A DNA stretch of 64,000 nt from positions 1,225,001 through 1,289,000 of the forward strand of contig JAXDDX010000057.1 of NCBI GenBank assembly GCA_034670405.1, written 5' to 3'. Position numbers and translations under genes: made by a program. The stretch comes from Hoplostethus atlanticus. Its lineage: Eukaryota > Chordata > Actinopteri > Trachichthyiformes > Trachichthyidae. Positions 1 to 39,295 of the stretch are shown here, in pieces. The stretch's first letter is position 1. Each line of letters starts with the position of its first letter. Below the pieces are notes generated by a model, which worked only from the letters and a program-made list of their open reading frames with translations, was not told where the DNA came from and did no database searches.

Positions 1-352
1 AAAAATGCACATCAGTTGTCCCTCCCCCAACAGGTGCAACAGCTTGACAGTTTGACATGGGCGGAGCTATCAATCGTGTCAGGATGTCAATCAAATCCTG
101 ATCTGACACGCCTACACAGTCCTGAGAAATGGTCTAAACAGCTAAATGAGCTGTTTTTGAACTAGGTTTTCTAATATTTCTGAAAGTTTATTTTCACTCA
201 GATTTTTGTGGATGCTTAATTAGACACTAAACTTTGATATCATATATTCATTTTTACTACTTCAAGCCAAGTTTCCTGGGGCTTTAAGTGAATTTGTGTG
301 CTGACTGCTAACCCGATGTTTGTGTGCTGCGGTGGAGCCACTTCTTACCTCT

Positions 353-354
<2 letters not shown>

Positions 355-382
<28 letters not shown>
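355..382. repeat. (CT)n microsatellite at jag1 splice acceptor
   Basis: CT run that continues into a C/T-rich tract and so forms the polypyrimidine tract of the acceptor at 413-414, before the EGF exon. Confidence 0.93.
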
Positions 383-387
<5 letters not shown>

Positions 388-414
388 CCTCCCCCCCTCT
401 CCCCCCTGTGGCAG

Positions 415-554
415 ATATTAATGAGTGCCAGTCGTCTCCCTGCACCTTTGGTTCCACCTGTGTGGACGAGATCAACGGATACCGCTGCCTCTGTCCACCA
501 GACAGGACCGGACCCCACTGTCAGGAAGGTACGTATCCTCCTCAGAACAAACAG

Positions 555-597
<43 letters not shown>

Positions 598-3500
598 ATT
601 TCTGCTGCGGTATTCTCAACGCTTTTTGTTGCACTTGACAGTGACGAGAAGACCTTGCTCCGTTAATGGACACGTCACCGCTGATGGAGCCAAATGGGAT
701 GAAGACTGCAACTCTTGCCACTGTTCCAATGGGAAGGTTGTGTGTACAAGGGTACGTTGTCACATACTATTATTCTTGTCTTCATACTGGATATGGAAAA
801 ATAATGTAATGTAAAATGTATTCCAACAGTCAAGTGTGTCTGGTGGCTCTGTACAGCTATTGAGTACCCTTTCCCTGCCTGGTTTCAATCCTCCCATGTA
901 CCCATGATCCCATTCAGCATGTCTTTCTTTCCTGATGGGAGAAAACACATGCATGGGTTAAAGGCTTTAATACACAAGGTGAAAAGCATGATAGAGGTGT
1001 GATTATCACAAGTTATAAACCTAATTGAGTATAAACTAATACATTAGGGAAATGGTGTCTGAGATTCCCATGTCTTTCTATAGAGGGCCAATAATAGGGG
1101 CCACCGCCGGTCACAACAGATTGTGTCATGGGGTGGAGTAAACTTGAGTGTAGAATTCTATACAGGGATGATGTAGTGTGCTTTGAAGAGAAACACAATG
1201 GTGCCGTTAAAAATAGGTGTCCAGTGGCATTTCACTGATTTAGAAAGCCGCAGCGCTATCATTATCACGCTTGTCTAACCACTGGATGAATAATTGTGCC
1301 TTGCTGACACCGCTCCCCTTGGGAAGGAAATGCATCATGGGATGAAAGTGATCTATGGCCAGGAGGAGGAATATCTTATTTAAATATATCCTGTTATGGA
1401 CACACAAAGGTACATGTTTTTATACCTTTGCCAACAACATTTTTGAGAAAAAAGAAAAGAAATGTGCATTACAGTAGTATTGGCAGTATTGCATGTAATT
1501 TGTGATGTTAACTGGATGAGAATACAGTTGAATTCAAGTCTCATAGCTATTTTTGTTAGGGAGGAACAAACAGTTACACAGTCAAAAATAATTTAGAAAT
1601 ACTTCGCCTATTGCACCCTAAGGGATCCAAAAAAATCTGCTCTTTTAGTCCAGTTAAGCAAGAGCCTTGACATCTAAGGGATAGTTGGGTGATGCCAGGA
1701 AATGCACCATTACAGAGCCACCAGAATCCTTGACTGAGGGAAAATTTGGTGTTAGTGTTTCCATTATTTTGCCCATATCCTGTTTACAGTGCTGCATTTC
1801 ATTTCCATCGTACGTGAATAGTTTTTGGACATCATTTATATGGCTTCGCTAAACGAAACCGAATACGTGTGTGTGATTCTGCCACTGTCTCACCGTGGCT
1901 TCTTGTGTCATGCTTCACCCTCCAGATGTGGTGTGGCCCCAAGTCATGCCAGCTGGGTGCCAAAGGTCGAGGTGGGTGTCCTTCAGGCCAGAGCTGCGTC
2001 CCGATCAAAGAGGGCCACTGCTTTGTGCGGCCCTGTCTAGGCTTCGGAGAGTGCTGGCGTTCCAACCCTCCACCATCCCCCACCAAATGCCACCCCAGCT
2101 CCAGTTACCAAGACAACAGCTGCGCCAACATCACCTTCACCTTCAACAAGGAGATCATGCCTCGAGTGAGTTACCTAGGCACCAGAGAGAGATTGAATTA
2201 AAGGGTTTTGGGTCATTTTTCATGACTCTCCTCCACCCTACTTTTCCACCACCACTCTTAACTCAATGGGAGCAGCAAACTGTGAAAGATCAGGTTTTCA
2301 GCAGCGCTCAGCCATCCCTCCTGGGGAAAAAGTTTCCAGTCCAAGTCTCTCGTGAAGGGTTCAGTCATGTATATAAATGTGCTCCAGGAAGAAAAAGTGG
2401 GGGAATTTCTCTGTCCCTGCCTATTGCCGCCTGCATCCAAGTTTTGGTGTTCCTCAGAACCAGAGCATTCATGGCTTCATGACTGATGCCAGTCCACTCT
2501 TAACCTGACCGCACTGAGAGATTAATTTCAGGATCATATGGATTTGAGCTAAAACAGGACCTCTGGCGACTCTGTCACCACATGGGATCATCACTCGCCA
2601 GTTGCCTAACAAGCATGACAGCAGATAGTGACAAGCATATGAGCCTGTGGTCTTTAATCTAAATGAGGTGGATCCCAACCAGATAGAGTGTTGAACGTAT
2701 TGCCAAACACAGGCATAACTCTTTTTTTGGTTCCCCTCTACTTTCTGCATTTTCCGTGTGCATTAACATTTGCTTCATTTCTTTCTTTCCCCGCGTATCC
2801 AGAGCTTGACTGTTGAGCATGTGTGCAAGGAGCTGAGGCACTTGTATGTGGTGAAGAATCTCTCCTTGGAGCATTCTGTGTCCATAATCTGTGACCCCTC
2901 CTTCTCAGCCAGCAACGAGCTCCACGTCTGCATCGTAAGTACCACCTCAGCCATATATCTGTCTGCCTCTATCCGTGCACACTCAAAACAATCTCGGGTG
3001 GTGAATTAACCTGCCGTTGAAAGATTAAGCCTGCAGCGTGCTTTTCGTAGGAGGGTATAGGCATGTTCTTATGGGATATGTGATAGATTTAGCTTTGGTG
3101 GTGAATTATGTTATTGGCTGAGAACAAGTAAACACAAGTAAAAGCCGGCTCGATAGAACTTGGATGAAAAACATGAACCCTTACCGATAAATTCTAACCT
3201 CACTTCTTGGCGTTTGTAGTCCACTGAGGATCGGTTGGACAGGAGCCCCGTTAAAGAGATCACTGAGAGGATAATCGACCTGGTTAGCAAACGCAACGGG
3301 AACAACACCATCATCACTGCCATCGTAGAGGTGCGCGTGCCAAGTCCCAGCAAAACTGGTATGAACCGCATCCTAACTCTGTTGATTGTTGCATAGACCA
3401 TTTGTGAAGTTTCCCAGACTTGCACACACTTGCATGTGTATAGGGTGGAGTTCTTTTTGAAGAGATCAGATGAGATAGAGGGCCTAGCCCTGAGTATGAC

Positions 3501-4473
3501 TGCACTCCTATAAAAAGCATATTAAAAAAAAAGAAAAAACACATTCATGCAAAAAAGAAATCCCAATCTTCCCACACTACTCAAACTGCCCAGTTCTGCC
3601 ACCTAATATGAGTTGTAATGGAGCTCAAAAAGAATCTAGCCAGGATTTCTATGGAAAGACCAGCGCTGGCTGCTTGGCTATGTGGCTCATAATTTGACTG
3701 GCTGGAGATGTAGTAAGACTCCCACTTGCGTGTCCTCCATTCATCAACATGGTGACAGCAGACTTTGGCCACGGCCAGATAGAAGCCTCTCCTCCTCCTT
3801 CCCTGTTAAGGGCTCAGAGGTCAGCATGGAGGGAGCTTGTTAATGATGTAGAAGCATTGATTTAGTGCAGATATGTAATAAAACTTATTACATATGAATT
3901 ATTTTTCATTGAGACTTCATTCTTTTAGATAGATGGAGCATTTCCAGTGTAGTGTTCAACTCGTGTGTGACCCCGACTGTCTGTGTTTTGCCAGACTACC
4001 TGGTGCCCCTCCTCAGCTCCATCTTCATTGTCATCTGGGTCCTTGTGCTGGTCTCCATCTGCTTGTGGTGCATGCGTCGCCGGCGGAAACAGAGCAACCA
4101 TGGCAACACGTCAGCCTCTGGCTCGGAGGACAACACGACCAATAACGTGCGGGAGCAACTGAACCAGATCAAGAACCCTATAGAGAAGCACGTGGGCCTC
4201 ACAGTGGCCATCAAAGACTATGAAGACAAGAACTCCATCATTGCCAAAATAAGGACAAATCACCCTGAGGGGGACGAGGACGACAAGGAGAGGCACTTAC
4301 AGAAGGGCCGCTTTGCCAAACAGCCAGCATACACACTGGTGGAGAGGGAAGAGAAGACGCCCGTCTCCAACCCCAACTCCACAACCAGCAAACATCCTAA
4401 CTGGACTAATAAACAGGACAACAGAGTCTTGGAGACAGCAAACAGCTTAAACAGGATGGACTACATCGTATAG
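415..4473 (+). CDS. jag1: Jagged-1 Notch ligand, last six coding exons (3' part of gene)
   Basis: Single-pass membrane ligand of Notch receptors; only the C-terminal part lies in the window. Coding exons are 415-528, 642-751, 1926-2165, 2803-2934, 3220-3358 and 3995-4473; all have AG/GT boundaries and compatible phases. In order they encode a calcium-binding EGF repeat ([10 protein letters not shown]), the cysteine-rich juxtamembrane region (PDGAKWD-like [10 protein letters not shown], then [11 protein letters not shown]), a hydrophobic transmembrane segment just after 3995, a basic stop-transfer run (RRRRK), and the cytoplasmic tail. The tail carries [39 protein letters not shown] and a terminal MDYIV, close to the RMEYIV PDZ-binding end of vertebrate Jagged-1. 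Jagged-2 has a different tail, so Jagged-1 is preferred. slx4ip and mkks next door match human 20p12. I cannot tell whether this is the jag1a or jag1b paralogue. Upstream exons (DSL domain, most EGF repeats) are outside the window. Confidence 0.96.
557..594. repeat. (CA)n microsatellite in jag1 intron
   Basis: CA run of about 38 bases filling a third of the 113-base intron between exons 415-528 and 642-751. Confidence 0.95.
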
Positions 4474-5960
4474 CGGACAGCTGCGTTGCTGTGCAACCAA
4501 GCCCTATGCCCTCATACCCCGGTGGCGGGTGAAGCGGGGAAGCTTTGGGATGTGTAGTTCCTAAACTGTTGCGTCAATCTTGACAGTTAGTATTTGCAGA
4601 TATTCCCCGTGTTAATTTAAGTTTTGACAAGCTGGCTTACACTGGCAGTGACGGTTGCTTTGGTTGGCTGGAAATACCAGGCACTGATACACATTTTATT
4701 GCAGAACTAGTAGGAAAGGTGTTCTCCTATGCATTTCATTTCCTGTTTCATTGGCGGACACATTGAAGGGGCTGTTGGTCCTCTTATTTTGTAATAGTTA
4801 AATGACTTCAAATATTCTTACGTAGTAATTGTTGTACAATGACTAAAAGTACATCACATTCAACACTAAAGCTAATTATTTTAGTATGTGTTTGAATTTT
4901 TCCCAGGTGATGAACAAATAGTTCTGTTTGGAGAAAGTGCCTTTTCAGCTTTAGACCTCAGCAACTGTCAAAAATGAGAAAAAAGATCAACTTTATTATT
5001 TATTTTTATTTTTTTGGGGGGGTGGGGTGGGATCAATGTCAGCAGTCGCTGTCAATATGAAGAATTTATGTGTCGATTTAGAACATGTAGATATGTACAT
5101 TTTTTTTTTATTAATCATTGTGTATATTTGATTTATTAACTTAATAATCAAGAGCCTTAAGATATCATTCCTTTTTATTTATATGTTCTGTCTAGAGTTT
5201 GAAGGTTTTGATAGCTGCGGAAGCTTACCGTTTCTTTCAATGACTTTTTTTTTTTTTAACTTCTATAAATGCCAAATTTCAAAGAAGACAAAGGATGGGC
5301 ACTTTTGGCCTAAAATAAATAGTTTTTTTTAATTATTATTATTTCATTCATTTGACATTTCATTGTGTTGGATTCATTTTTGCCAGGACCTTGATTGAAA
5401 GCAAGTGAGGTTTGGAAACAACAAAAGAGACTGGCTGCTTTGAGGGATGCACATGGTGGCAGACATATTGCTTGCCACTAATGGATAAACACTTAAGGGA
5501 ACAAAATCCTTTAGCAGCTTCCAAGATTTAACCTGTTGACATAAAAAGGCTGTCAAAATCCACCAACTTGTAAGGCAAATGACATCAATACAACATGCCA
5601 GAATTCCCATCTGCTTTAGTCAGCATAATATCATAAGCTAGACCATGAGTACTTGAACAGTAGGGGGGCAATGGGAACACTGTAGAATCAGATACAATAC
5701 ACTGCCTTGCTCTGCAGGAGTCTGCTCTTTCTTTCTGTGCACATTTGTTTCTTTTTAAATGAGGCTCTTAAAGACAAACATGTTTTATCTCATTTGTTAA
5801 CCCATTGAGATCATGGCAACATTTTGTGTCCTTTTTTTTTTCACTTGTGTTTTGAACTTGAGAATTATTTGTGTTGATCTGGCGATATATTTTTGAAAGT
5901 CATATTTATTAAATATTTTGTATGAAAAGAGAATTAAAGTTGTCTTTGTTCTGGAGAGCG
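4474..5960 (+). other. jag1: jag1 3' UTR and downstream flank
   Basis: AT-rich non-coding sequence directly after the jag1 stop codon, with long T runs and an AATAAA near 5314. The true cleavage site is not clear, so the right edge is approximate. I see no open frame with recognisable protein. Confidence 0.55.
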
Positions 5961-6738
5961 AGTGAAAAGAGTCTGTCTCTGATGCATCAAGCCAAACATG
6001 TCGGAGCATATGAAGGGCTTCTCAGAGCAGGCGTGGGAACCGCTGTTGGAGAGACATCATAGGCTAGAGCAAGGTCTGTCTAAATGTGTTTACAACTCAT
6101 TATGTTGTAGCAAAATTAATCGACTCCATCCTAAAAAAGACATGTTGTGACCAAAATACCCTAGCTCCCCATGATCCTCAGTGTTGCCCTCGTTGGGCTG
6201 CTTGAACTATAGCGGACTTGACAAAACTCTTTCAAACTTCCAGGCCTGGAACGCTTACGTTGTGTAGAGTTGAACCAAGCTTAAGTCCTAGTCTTCTGCA
6301 GAATCCTTAAAAGGATTAAAGCTAAGGCAAGAGATTATCAGCACCTCTCGAGAATGATCTTAAACATGTTAGGAGTTAAAGCACCGGGGTCCGTTTCACT
6401 AATCCACCATCTTGTCTCTGCCTTGATAAGGACAGAATTGGATCAAGGGGCCCTCTGCTAGCGACTGGGATGGCCCCAGTTCAGATTACACATGGCGCTC
6501 AACTATCGACGAGGGAAGTAGCGGTTCACATTAGCGGTTCACATTAGCAACATCGGTAATGTTTCACAGGCTTTCACATACTGTGCTGTCCAATTGCCAT
6601 GATCATATTTTGAAAGTCATTTTGGCTAACGACACCAGCATCAGCTGGTCGGTCTTTTGTGTGAGAAAAAAAAGATTCCCCTGGTATTTCATGTTTTTTT
6701 CACAAAGACGCAGGGACTCCTTTTACAGGGAAAAACAT
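5961..6738. other. Convergent intergenic spacer between jag1 and slx4ip
   Basis: No gene recognised. The stretch lies between the jag1 3' UTR (plus strand) and the slx4ip 3' end (minus strand), so the two genes converge here. A short direct repeat (agcggttcacatt, around 6520-6547) is the only structure I noticed. Confidence 0.5.
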
Positions 6739-6739
6739 C

Positions 6740-6745
6740 TTTATT
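6740..6745 (-). terminator. slx4ip: Polyadenylation signal AATAAA, likely for slx4ip
   Basis: Reverse-strand AATAAA (plus-strand TTTATT) about 990 bases downstream of the last slx4ip-like open frame. It would give a 3' UTR covering roughly 6.72-7.73 kb, which contains a short GT repeat and no other gene. Confidence 0.5.
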
Positions 6746-7730
6746 GAAACCATAAAATGTCTTTCCATGAAAATAAAAATGATAAATCAAGAGTTTCTTG
6801 TATAGTCAACTTTATGAGTCATCTAGTGGAACATCTTGGGTCTTAAATAGGGGCACCATACTGCGGTATATGTGACAGTTGGCCCCCAGTTGCCCCATGC
6901 TCTCTCTAGCCTTGGGCCTATGGAGTGATAGGGGCATCTCTGCCCCTTATGTGGCCCCTGGATCCTGACGAAGGAGTGGGGGGCCTCTGCAGAGGAGAGG
7001 ACCAGCTACACCTCAACTTTTGATACTGAAGAAGTCCAGCTATTACTACATTAAACCACAACTATTTCAACACTTACTGTACCAACACATACTTGGAGTT
7101 AGACACGAGTTCTATATAGTACTGGGCAAATGAATGCATGTTAACCACAAAGTTAAAAAAAAAAAAAGAGGTTTCAATACTTTAAAAACAGAGAGGGTGA
7201 TGAAGTAAATCTGGAAACAGGAATCAATCACATACTAAAGCTTCAGCAGGGAAACTGGACCGTTTTCAGACACGTAGGAGCCAGTGTTTCAGACTAAAAT
7301 CCATGACGTACTGCATGGCTCCTGCCTGTCTGAAATCCACAATCTTTCACACAAAACCAAATCTAAACTCCAATTAAAGGTTTTTGACTTTCATTTCGCG
7401 AGCCTCTCTTGACCACCGCTACTTATGGGTGGAGGCAAAGTCTGTTTCAACTATTTGACAAAGCATAACTCAACACTCATGTATCAATTGCCACAATATG
7501 TTAAGCATTTGATCTGTGTGTGTGTGTGTGTGTGTGGGGGTGAGCATTGTATACGCCGCATGTGTGAGAAGAATAGAGGTTGTAGTTAAATGTGAAGTGT
7601 GTACGAGTGTGTGTGTGCTGAAAAGGGGAAGTCTGTGGAGGAGACTGCGCAGGGTAAACATGTAGCCTGACACAATATCATCTCTATCTCCGTGGCGTCA
7701 GGCATCTTTACTGTAGCTCGTCTCTCCCCC

Positions 7731-34250
<26,520 letters not shown>

Positions 34251-35757
34251 TGTAGTGGTTGCTGCAGTCAGTTTAATCTGAAACAAGTGCAAGGTGAATG
34301 ATCACATATGACATGATCACACGTTATCAAATATCATAAATAAGACACCATTTCATACTGGTCGGATGATATGGTGTCTATCACTATATTATTACTATAG
34401 GCACTATGCGTCTGTGGTACTCTATAGTGAGTTTATAGCGACCTTATCGTACTTGACGATATTCATCTCATGTTGTTACTAGAGGATTTTATGTTGTACA
34501 TTTCTTGACCGATAGTAGTTACATGGCAAGTTTTGCTGTGATATTTGCAGTGTCCTCTTAAAATGTATTATAGGATTACTACAGTTCTTACAGGGCTCAT
34601 AAGGGCTGAACGTCTTTTTAACGGTGTGCCAAACTGATACACATCACTGTATATTCTGTGGTCGTCATTCACTTTACATGGCCAGGTTATGCACATACTA
34701 ACCTAACCTAGACCAAGTCCAGTCGGCTTCTTCAAATCTAGGTTATAGTTCATGTTAAAGCGTTTTAGTACCAGTTTAGATTAATCTGATTTCAACAGCA
34801 CCACACACACACAAGCGTAGAATCGCCACTGCCAAGAAACAACAACATAGATCCAACAATAAATCATAACAATTACACTGCAAACAATAAATCAAAACAA
34901 CTACACTGCAAACAATATGATTACACAAACAACAATCTGCTGCGATATATATATACTAAAAACTCTCATTTCCAATTTCCTACCGCCAATAGTTTTGAAT
35001 GTTTGTCAAAGGTCGAGTGAAAATGACGTCATACTCAGTTGCCGTACTCCCACAGTTGTTAAACCAGGAAGTGTGAGTCTGCGTTATTACGGGATGCCTT
35101 TTTGCAGAGGATGAAGTAGTTAAATTTGGAAACATATCTTAACTTCTAAATGTTTCTTTGTCAAGTTGTGCGTTTTGTGGTTTGGCTATCTGTCTTGGCA
35201 GCAGTGATTTCCTAAATACTCGCGAGAGTTAGCGAATGGGTTAGCCACAGTGCTAGGACCCCGTAGGACCCTGACGCTGTGACCGATACCATGGAAACGA
35301 CTGGCAGCTATAAACTGCCTGGATTGATTTTTAAATTATACTTAATTGAGATGTAGCTATAGCGCAACTTTACCATACAGCAAACACATTTAATGAAACC
35401 ATACATTTAAATATGGCATAATTATATGTAAATCTAAAATATAGATTTTATTTATATATATTTTCTTTTATTAAGATCAGGCAACTCCGTAATCCCCACT
35501 ATCCAGATGGTATCATATAAAGTGTGATTACGTCCGTGTGTAAATTGTCTAATTTATTTTGCTAAACCGTCGAAAAGGAGGAAATATTTATATGTACCTT
35601 GTGCTACTACTGTCAATCAGCAAGTTAGCTAACCACGCTAGCCAAACTATTTTAGTAGACTATCAGCGACCGAAAGTTCGACTTTCGATGGCCAACCTCA
35701 CGTTAACCTGAACCTGCTTTGACAGTGCTTTGATAAATCATTATTTAACGTTAAGCC
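34251..35757. promoter_or_regulatory. Divergent slx4ip / mkks 5' region
   Basis: Head-to-head interval between the slx4ip start codon (minus, 34250) and the mkks start codon (plus, 35758), the same divergent arrangement as in human. A reverse-strand acceptor (cacttgtttcag) about 25 bases before the slx4ip ATG implies an upstream non-coding exon. An ETS-like CCAGGAAGTG lies near 35065. Transcription starts are not visible directly. Confidence 0.5.
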
Positions 35758-38211
35758 ATGTCTCGACTCACCAAGAAATCGCCATCTCTCTGCACGGATT
35801 TACCGCTTGATAACCCTGATATTTGTCACAAGTTAAATTTTCTGCGACAGCTTCTCAAATCTTGTTTTGGACCGACTGGCAGACTGAAGCAAGTTCATAA
35901 CAACATAGGAGGGCACGTTATAACTACCTCAACCTCCTCAGTTCTCCTTCAAGCCATTTCATCGTCACAGCCTTTAATCAGTCTCGTGACAGCCTCCGTT
36001 CTCAACCACGTTTCTCGTTTCAGCGACTGCGGTTTGTTTACTGCCATTCTTTGTTTGACTCTTATTGACCAAGCAAAGCAATCTGGCCTCAGGGGAAGTG
36101 TGGCCATCAGTGTGAACAAGAAGTTGCTAGGCATGTGCACCAGTTACCTTCATCAAGAGGACTGCGGTTGTAAAGTGATGCTCGACTTCTGCAGCAGCCA
36201 GAACTTGATCACATTAGCTCGGAGTGTTATCTCCAGCAAGCCAGCCTGTGTTTTATCAGAGCTAGAAGCACTGCACATCAGCAAACTGGCTGTGCAATCT
36301 TTTGTGCTGACTGTTCCCTGTGATAGTCCAGGTAACGTGAGTCTTGGCAGGATAGTGACTGTATCCCTTGAAGGCCATTCTGTACTGGACTCTGCAGTGT
36401 TTCCAGGGTTGCTAGTGGATACGCCTGACGCCTTTTGCCTCAACAATGTGGAGAATCTCCGATCTAAACCACTGCGAATGGTGTTGTTTAGTGCGTCTCT
36501 ATCTGGGGACCTTTCTGAACTGGGAGACTGGACCCTTGAGGTGCACCAGGGTGCAGACACAGACTCGCAGATCCTGGATCAGCTCCTGGAGCTTGGGAAA
36601 CAGGCGGTGAAAGAGGAGGTGCAGCTCTTTGTATGCCAGAAGGTCATCCACCCAGTCCTGCAGCATTACCTGAGGCTTCACGGCATAGTTGTGATAGAGA
36701 GACTGGGAATTGCTCTCATGGAGCCGCTCACTCAGCTGACAGGTTGGCCTCTCTGGATAGTGCTTTGTTTAGGCTAAATGCTTTCATAGAGATGTGCAAT
36801 TTCTACATCCCTTCAGCTGTAGAATGCTGAATGTACATATCTACACATAGTCGACTCTCCATAGTATATCTTGTACTGTATATGACTTTGCACTGTATCT
36901 GAGGTTCTGTTCTCATTTTTGTCCACCTTTACGTACCAGGTGCTCAACCTGTGGCCACATTACAGACCATAATCCCACCCAAGGCCTATGGGCAAGTGAG
37001 GGATCTCAGCATTAGGCAGTTTGGATCCAAGACAATGCTGCATTTACATCCTCCTGGGGAGCCAGTGATCTGCACTATGATCCTCTGCCATAGGAACGAG
37101 ACAATGTTAAGTGAGTTGAAGGTAAGGTAAAACGAACAGTGTCAGTGCTGTTGGCTCGGCGGACTAAAGTGCATACCATGTACTTACCACATGGTTTCAG
37201 ACTCATAAACTCAGGCATATCTTATCAACTCGCAAATTTCCATTGTACATTATCTAATAAGGCAGAAATGTGATTTAAAAATGTCTGGCTATGGGTAAAG
37301 GATGACACTAAAACTGCCAGGGTTAAGAGATTCAATTTAAAAAAAATGCTAATGGTACTGTAAAGTACTTTGGATAAAAGCATTCACCAAATATGTAACT
37401 TTGTAAAAAAAAAAGTTAAAAGACTTTCGTTAAACACTTTAAACTGCTTTAACATGACACAGACGCCTGACTCCTACGTCCAAATGTAAAAGATGAGCTT
37501 ATGGTTTGAATTCCCTGCGTGTCTGACTTTCAGGTGGCGTGCAAGAAGACAGAACATGTGTTGAGGCTCACCCTGAGGGAGCCATCTGCCCTCCTTGGAG
37601 CGGGATGCACTGAGACCCACCTAGCTGCTTACATCAGGCACCAGGTCAGATCCACTAGTCTTAAACCAGTTCGCAGCACAGTAACTTTTCTTTGGGATTT
37701 CATAAACTTTCAGCATATAGTAAGCAGGTAGACCAGTTATGTCATGATAGCATATCCTGATTATGTCATATTTCCATCCTAGAGCCTTAATAAAGTCACG
37801 GAGGCAGCATCGGTACTAGGGTGCTCACAGAGAGAGTACCTACTTGGGTTGGAGGCATACTGCCGCGCTCTGGAGTCTGTAGCCGAGGCGCTGGAGCACA
37901 ATGGTGGGAATTCTCTTATCGATCTGACCCACGGTCACCACTGGACTCTTCCTGCAGATGCGGCTCACGCCCAGAGGGAGGATGGCTTGGGCCTCTGTGG
38001 CTGTGGAGTGGTGGAGTGTAGGCCCGGCGAGAAGTGGACCTATCTGAACACTAAATACTCAGAGTTCTGTCCTGCACCCCTGTCTAGAAATGCTACTGTG
38101 CAGCCACGTGTGCTGGACTCCTTCACAGCCAAGCTCAATGCATTGCAAGTTGCTGTGGAAACTGCTAATCTTGTGCTGGATGTTCGATATATAATTCAGG
38201 ATGTGAACTAG
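35758..38211 (+). CDS. mkks: MKKS/BBS6 chaperonin-like protein
   Basis: Centrosome/basal-body protein related to group II chaperonins; with BBS10 and BBS12 it helps assemble the BBSome used in ciliary trafficking. Exons are 35758-36742, 36940-37121, 37534-37644 and 37783-38211. All have AG/GT junctions with matching phases, giving 568 residues (human about 570). The start [10 protein letters not shown], the apical-domain exon ending EPLTQLTG, then [31 protein letters not shown] and the C-terminal [13 protein letters not shown] align with human MKKS throughout. The first exon is large, as in other vertebrates. No frameshift or premature stop. It lies between slx4ip and an unrecognised gene. 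Frame, length and synteny leave little doubt. Confidence 0.98.
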
Positions 38212-39207
38212 CCAAATAGATGTTTTTATCCAGTGTAGAATTCTGATTTGTGATGATGAAAATAAGGAATGAATGCTGTTCTTATGACAGTATTGGCTAG
38301 GGGAGACTGTCCTTCAACCAGCGGTCCCAGGTCCAAGCTCACACATGCTGGTAGGAAGGTCTGATATCCAGGACTTCCAAGTCGGCTGCTAAACAGAATT
38401 GCATCCACGTGCTATTTGGTCGGAAAGTCATACCTGCAACATAAACTATAAACTTCCTGTCAATGTGAAATTTCCAATATATCATCATATTTTTCAGATA
38501 TATCCGATAGTGAGTGCAGGGAGGATCCCTACCAGTGGCAGGGGTGCTGCTCTGTAGCTGACCCTGCACTCCAGCCTCCTTGTGAAGGGGTGCATGCAAA
38601 AAGAACATTTCCCCACGGGGATCAATAAATCATATTGGTATGTATATGGACATGTTCATTCAGTTTCACATTGGGCTCTTCAAAAACATGCTGTTCTGTC
38701 CCTGTAACTCCTGTTTCTCCTGATGTCACATATCATTCACCTTTACACCTCCAACCAACAAAGAGCTGTCAGCAAAGTTCGCCATAACACCCCTAGTCGC
38801 TTCCAACTGGGGGTGGTGCAGGTTAACACAGGCTGTCAACAACTGAACTTTTTATCATGCACTGGTGATTGAGATAAGGATCTGTTGCTCACAAGGTTTA
38901 TAGAACAGCCAGTGTCCTCTGTGGACTCCAACCAGCACAGTCATGTGGCTCCAACTATGTGGATGATGTGTTGGTCCAGGGAGAGAAGTAAACAAAATAG
39001 AGAGAAAGCAGGAGTACACGTGAATCACATACATAGACTTGCACACACGTATGCATGTGCACACGTACATACATACATACACACACACACACATGTCCAA
39101 TGTTTTCCCCAGCTGTGAGAAGAGTTTCTCCTATAGGAACGCTGACAGACCACTACAGAGGGACGTTGAAATCCACTCACACTCCTATCCAGCTCCCCCA
39201 TCACATC

Positions 39208-39242
<35 letters not shown>

Positions 39243-39287
39243 CTCTCTGCGGTTTAGAGATGTCATGTCTGGCTGAGTCTGAAGTGT
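38212..39287. other. mkks 3' flank with possible polyadenylation site
   Basis: An AATAAA lies at 38624-38629, about 410 bases after the mkks stop. Its context (CCCCACGGGGATCAATAAA) resembles the tail of a dispersed fish repeat, so it may not be the true mkks signal. CA repeats occur near 39.08 and 39.21-39.24 kb. No gene recognised. Confidence 0.45.
39212..39240. repeat. (CA)n microsatellite
   Basis: CA dinucleotide run immediately left of the hAT element at 39296. Confidence 0.93.
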
Positions 39288-39295
39288 ATCTAAGG

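Noticed and set aside
547-600. Open frames rich in His-Thr repeats across CA microsatellites (also at 7.5, 9.6, 10.9, 20.7, 25.2, 39.2 and 43.9 kb)
   Set aside because: They are translations of (CA)n/(GT)n simple repeats with no homology and no gene structure.
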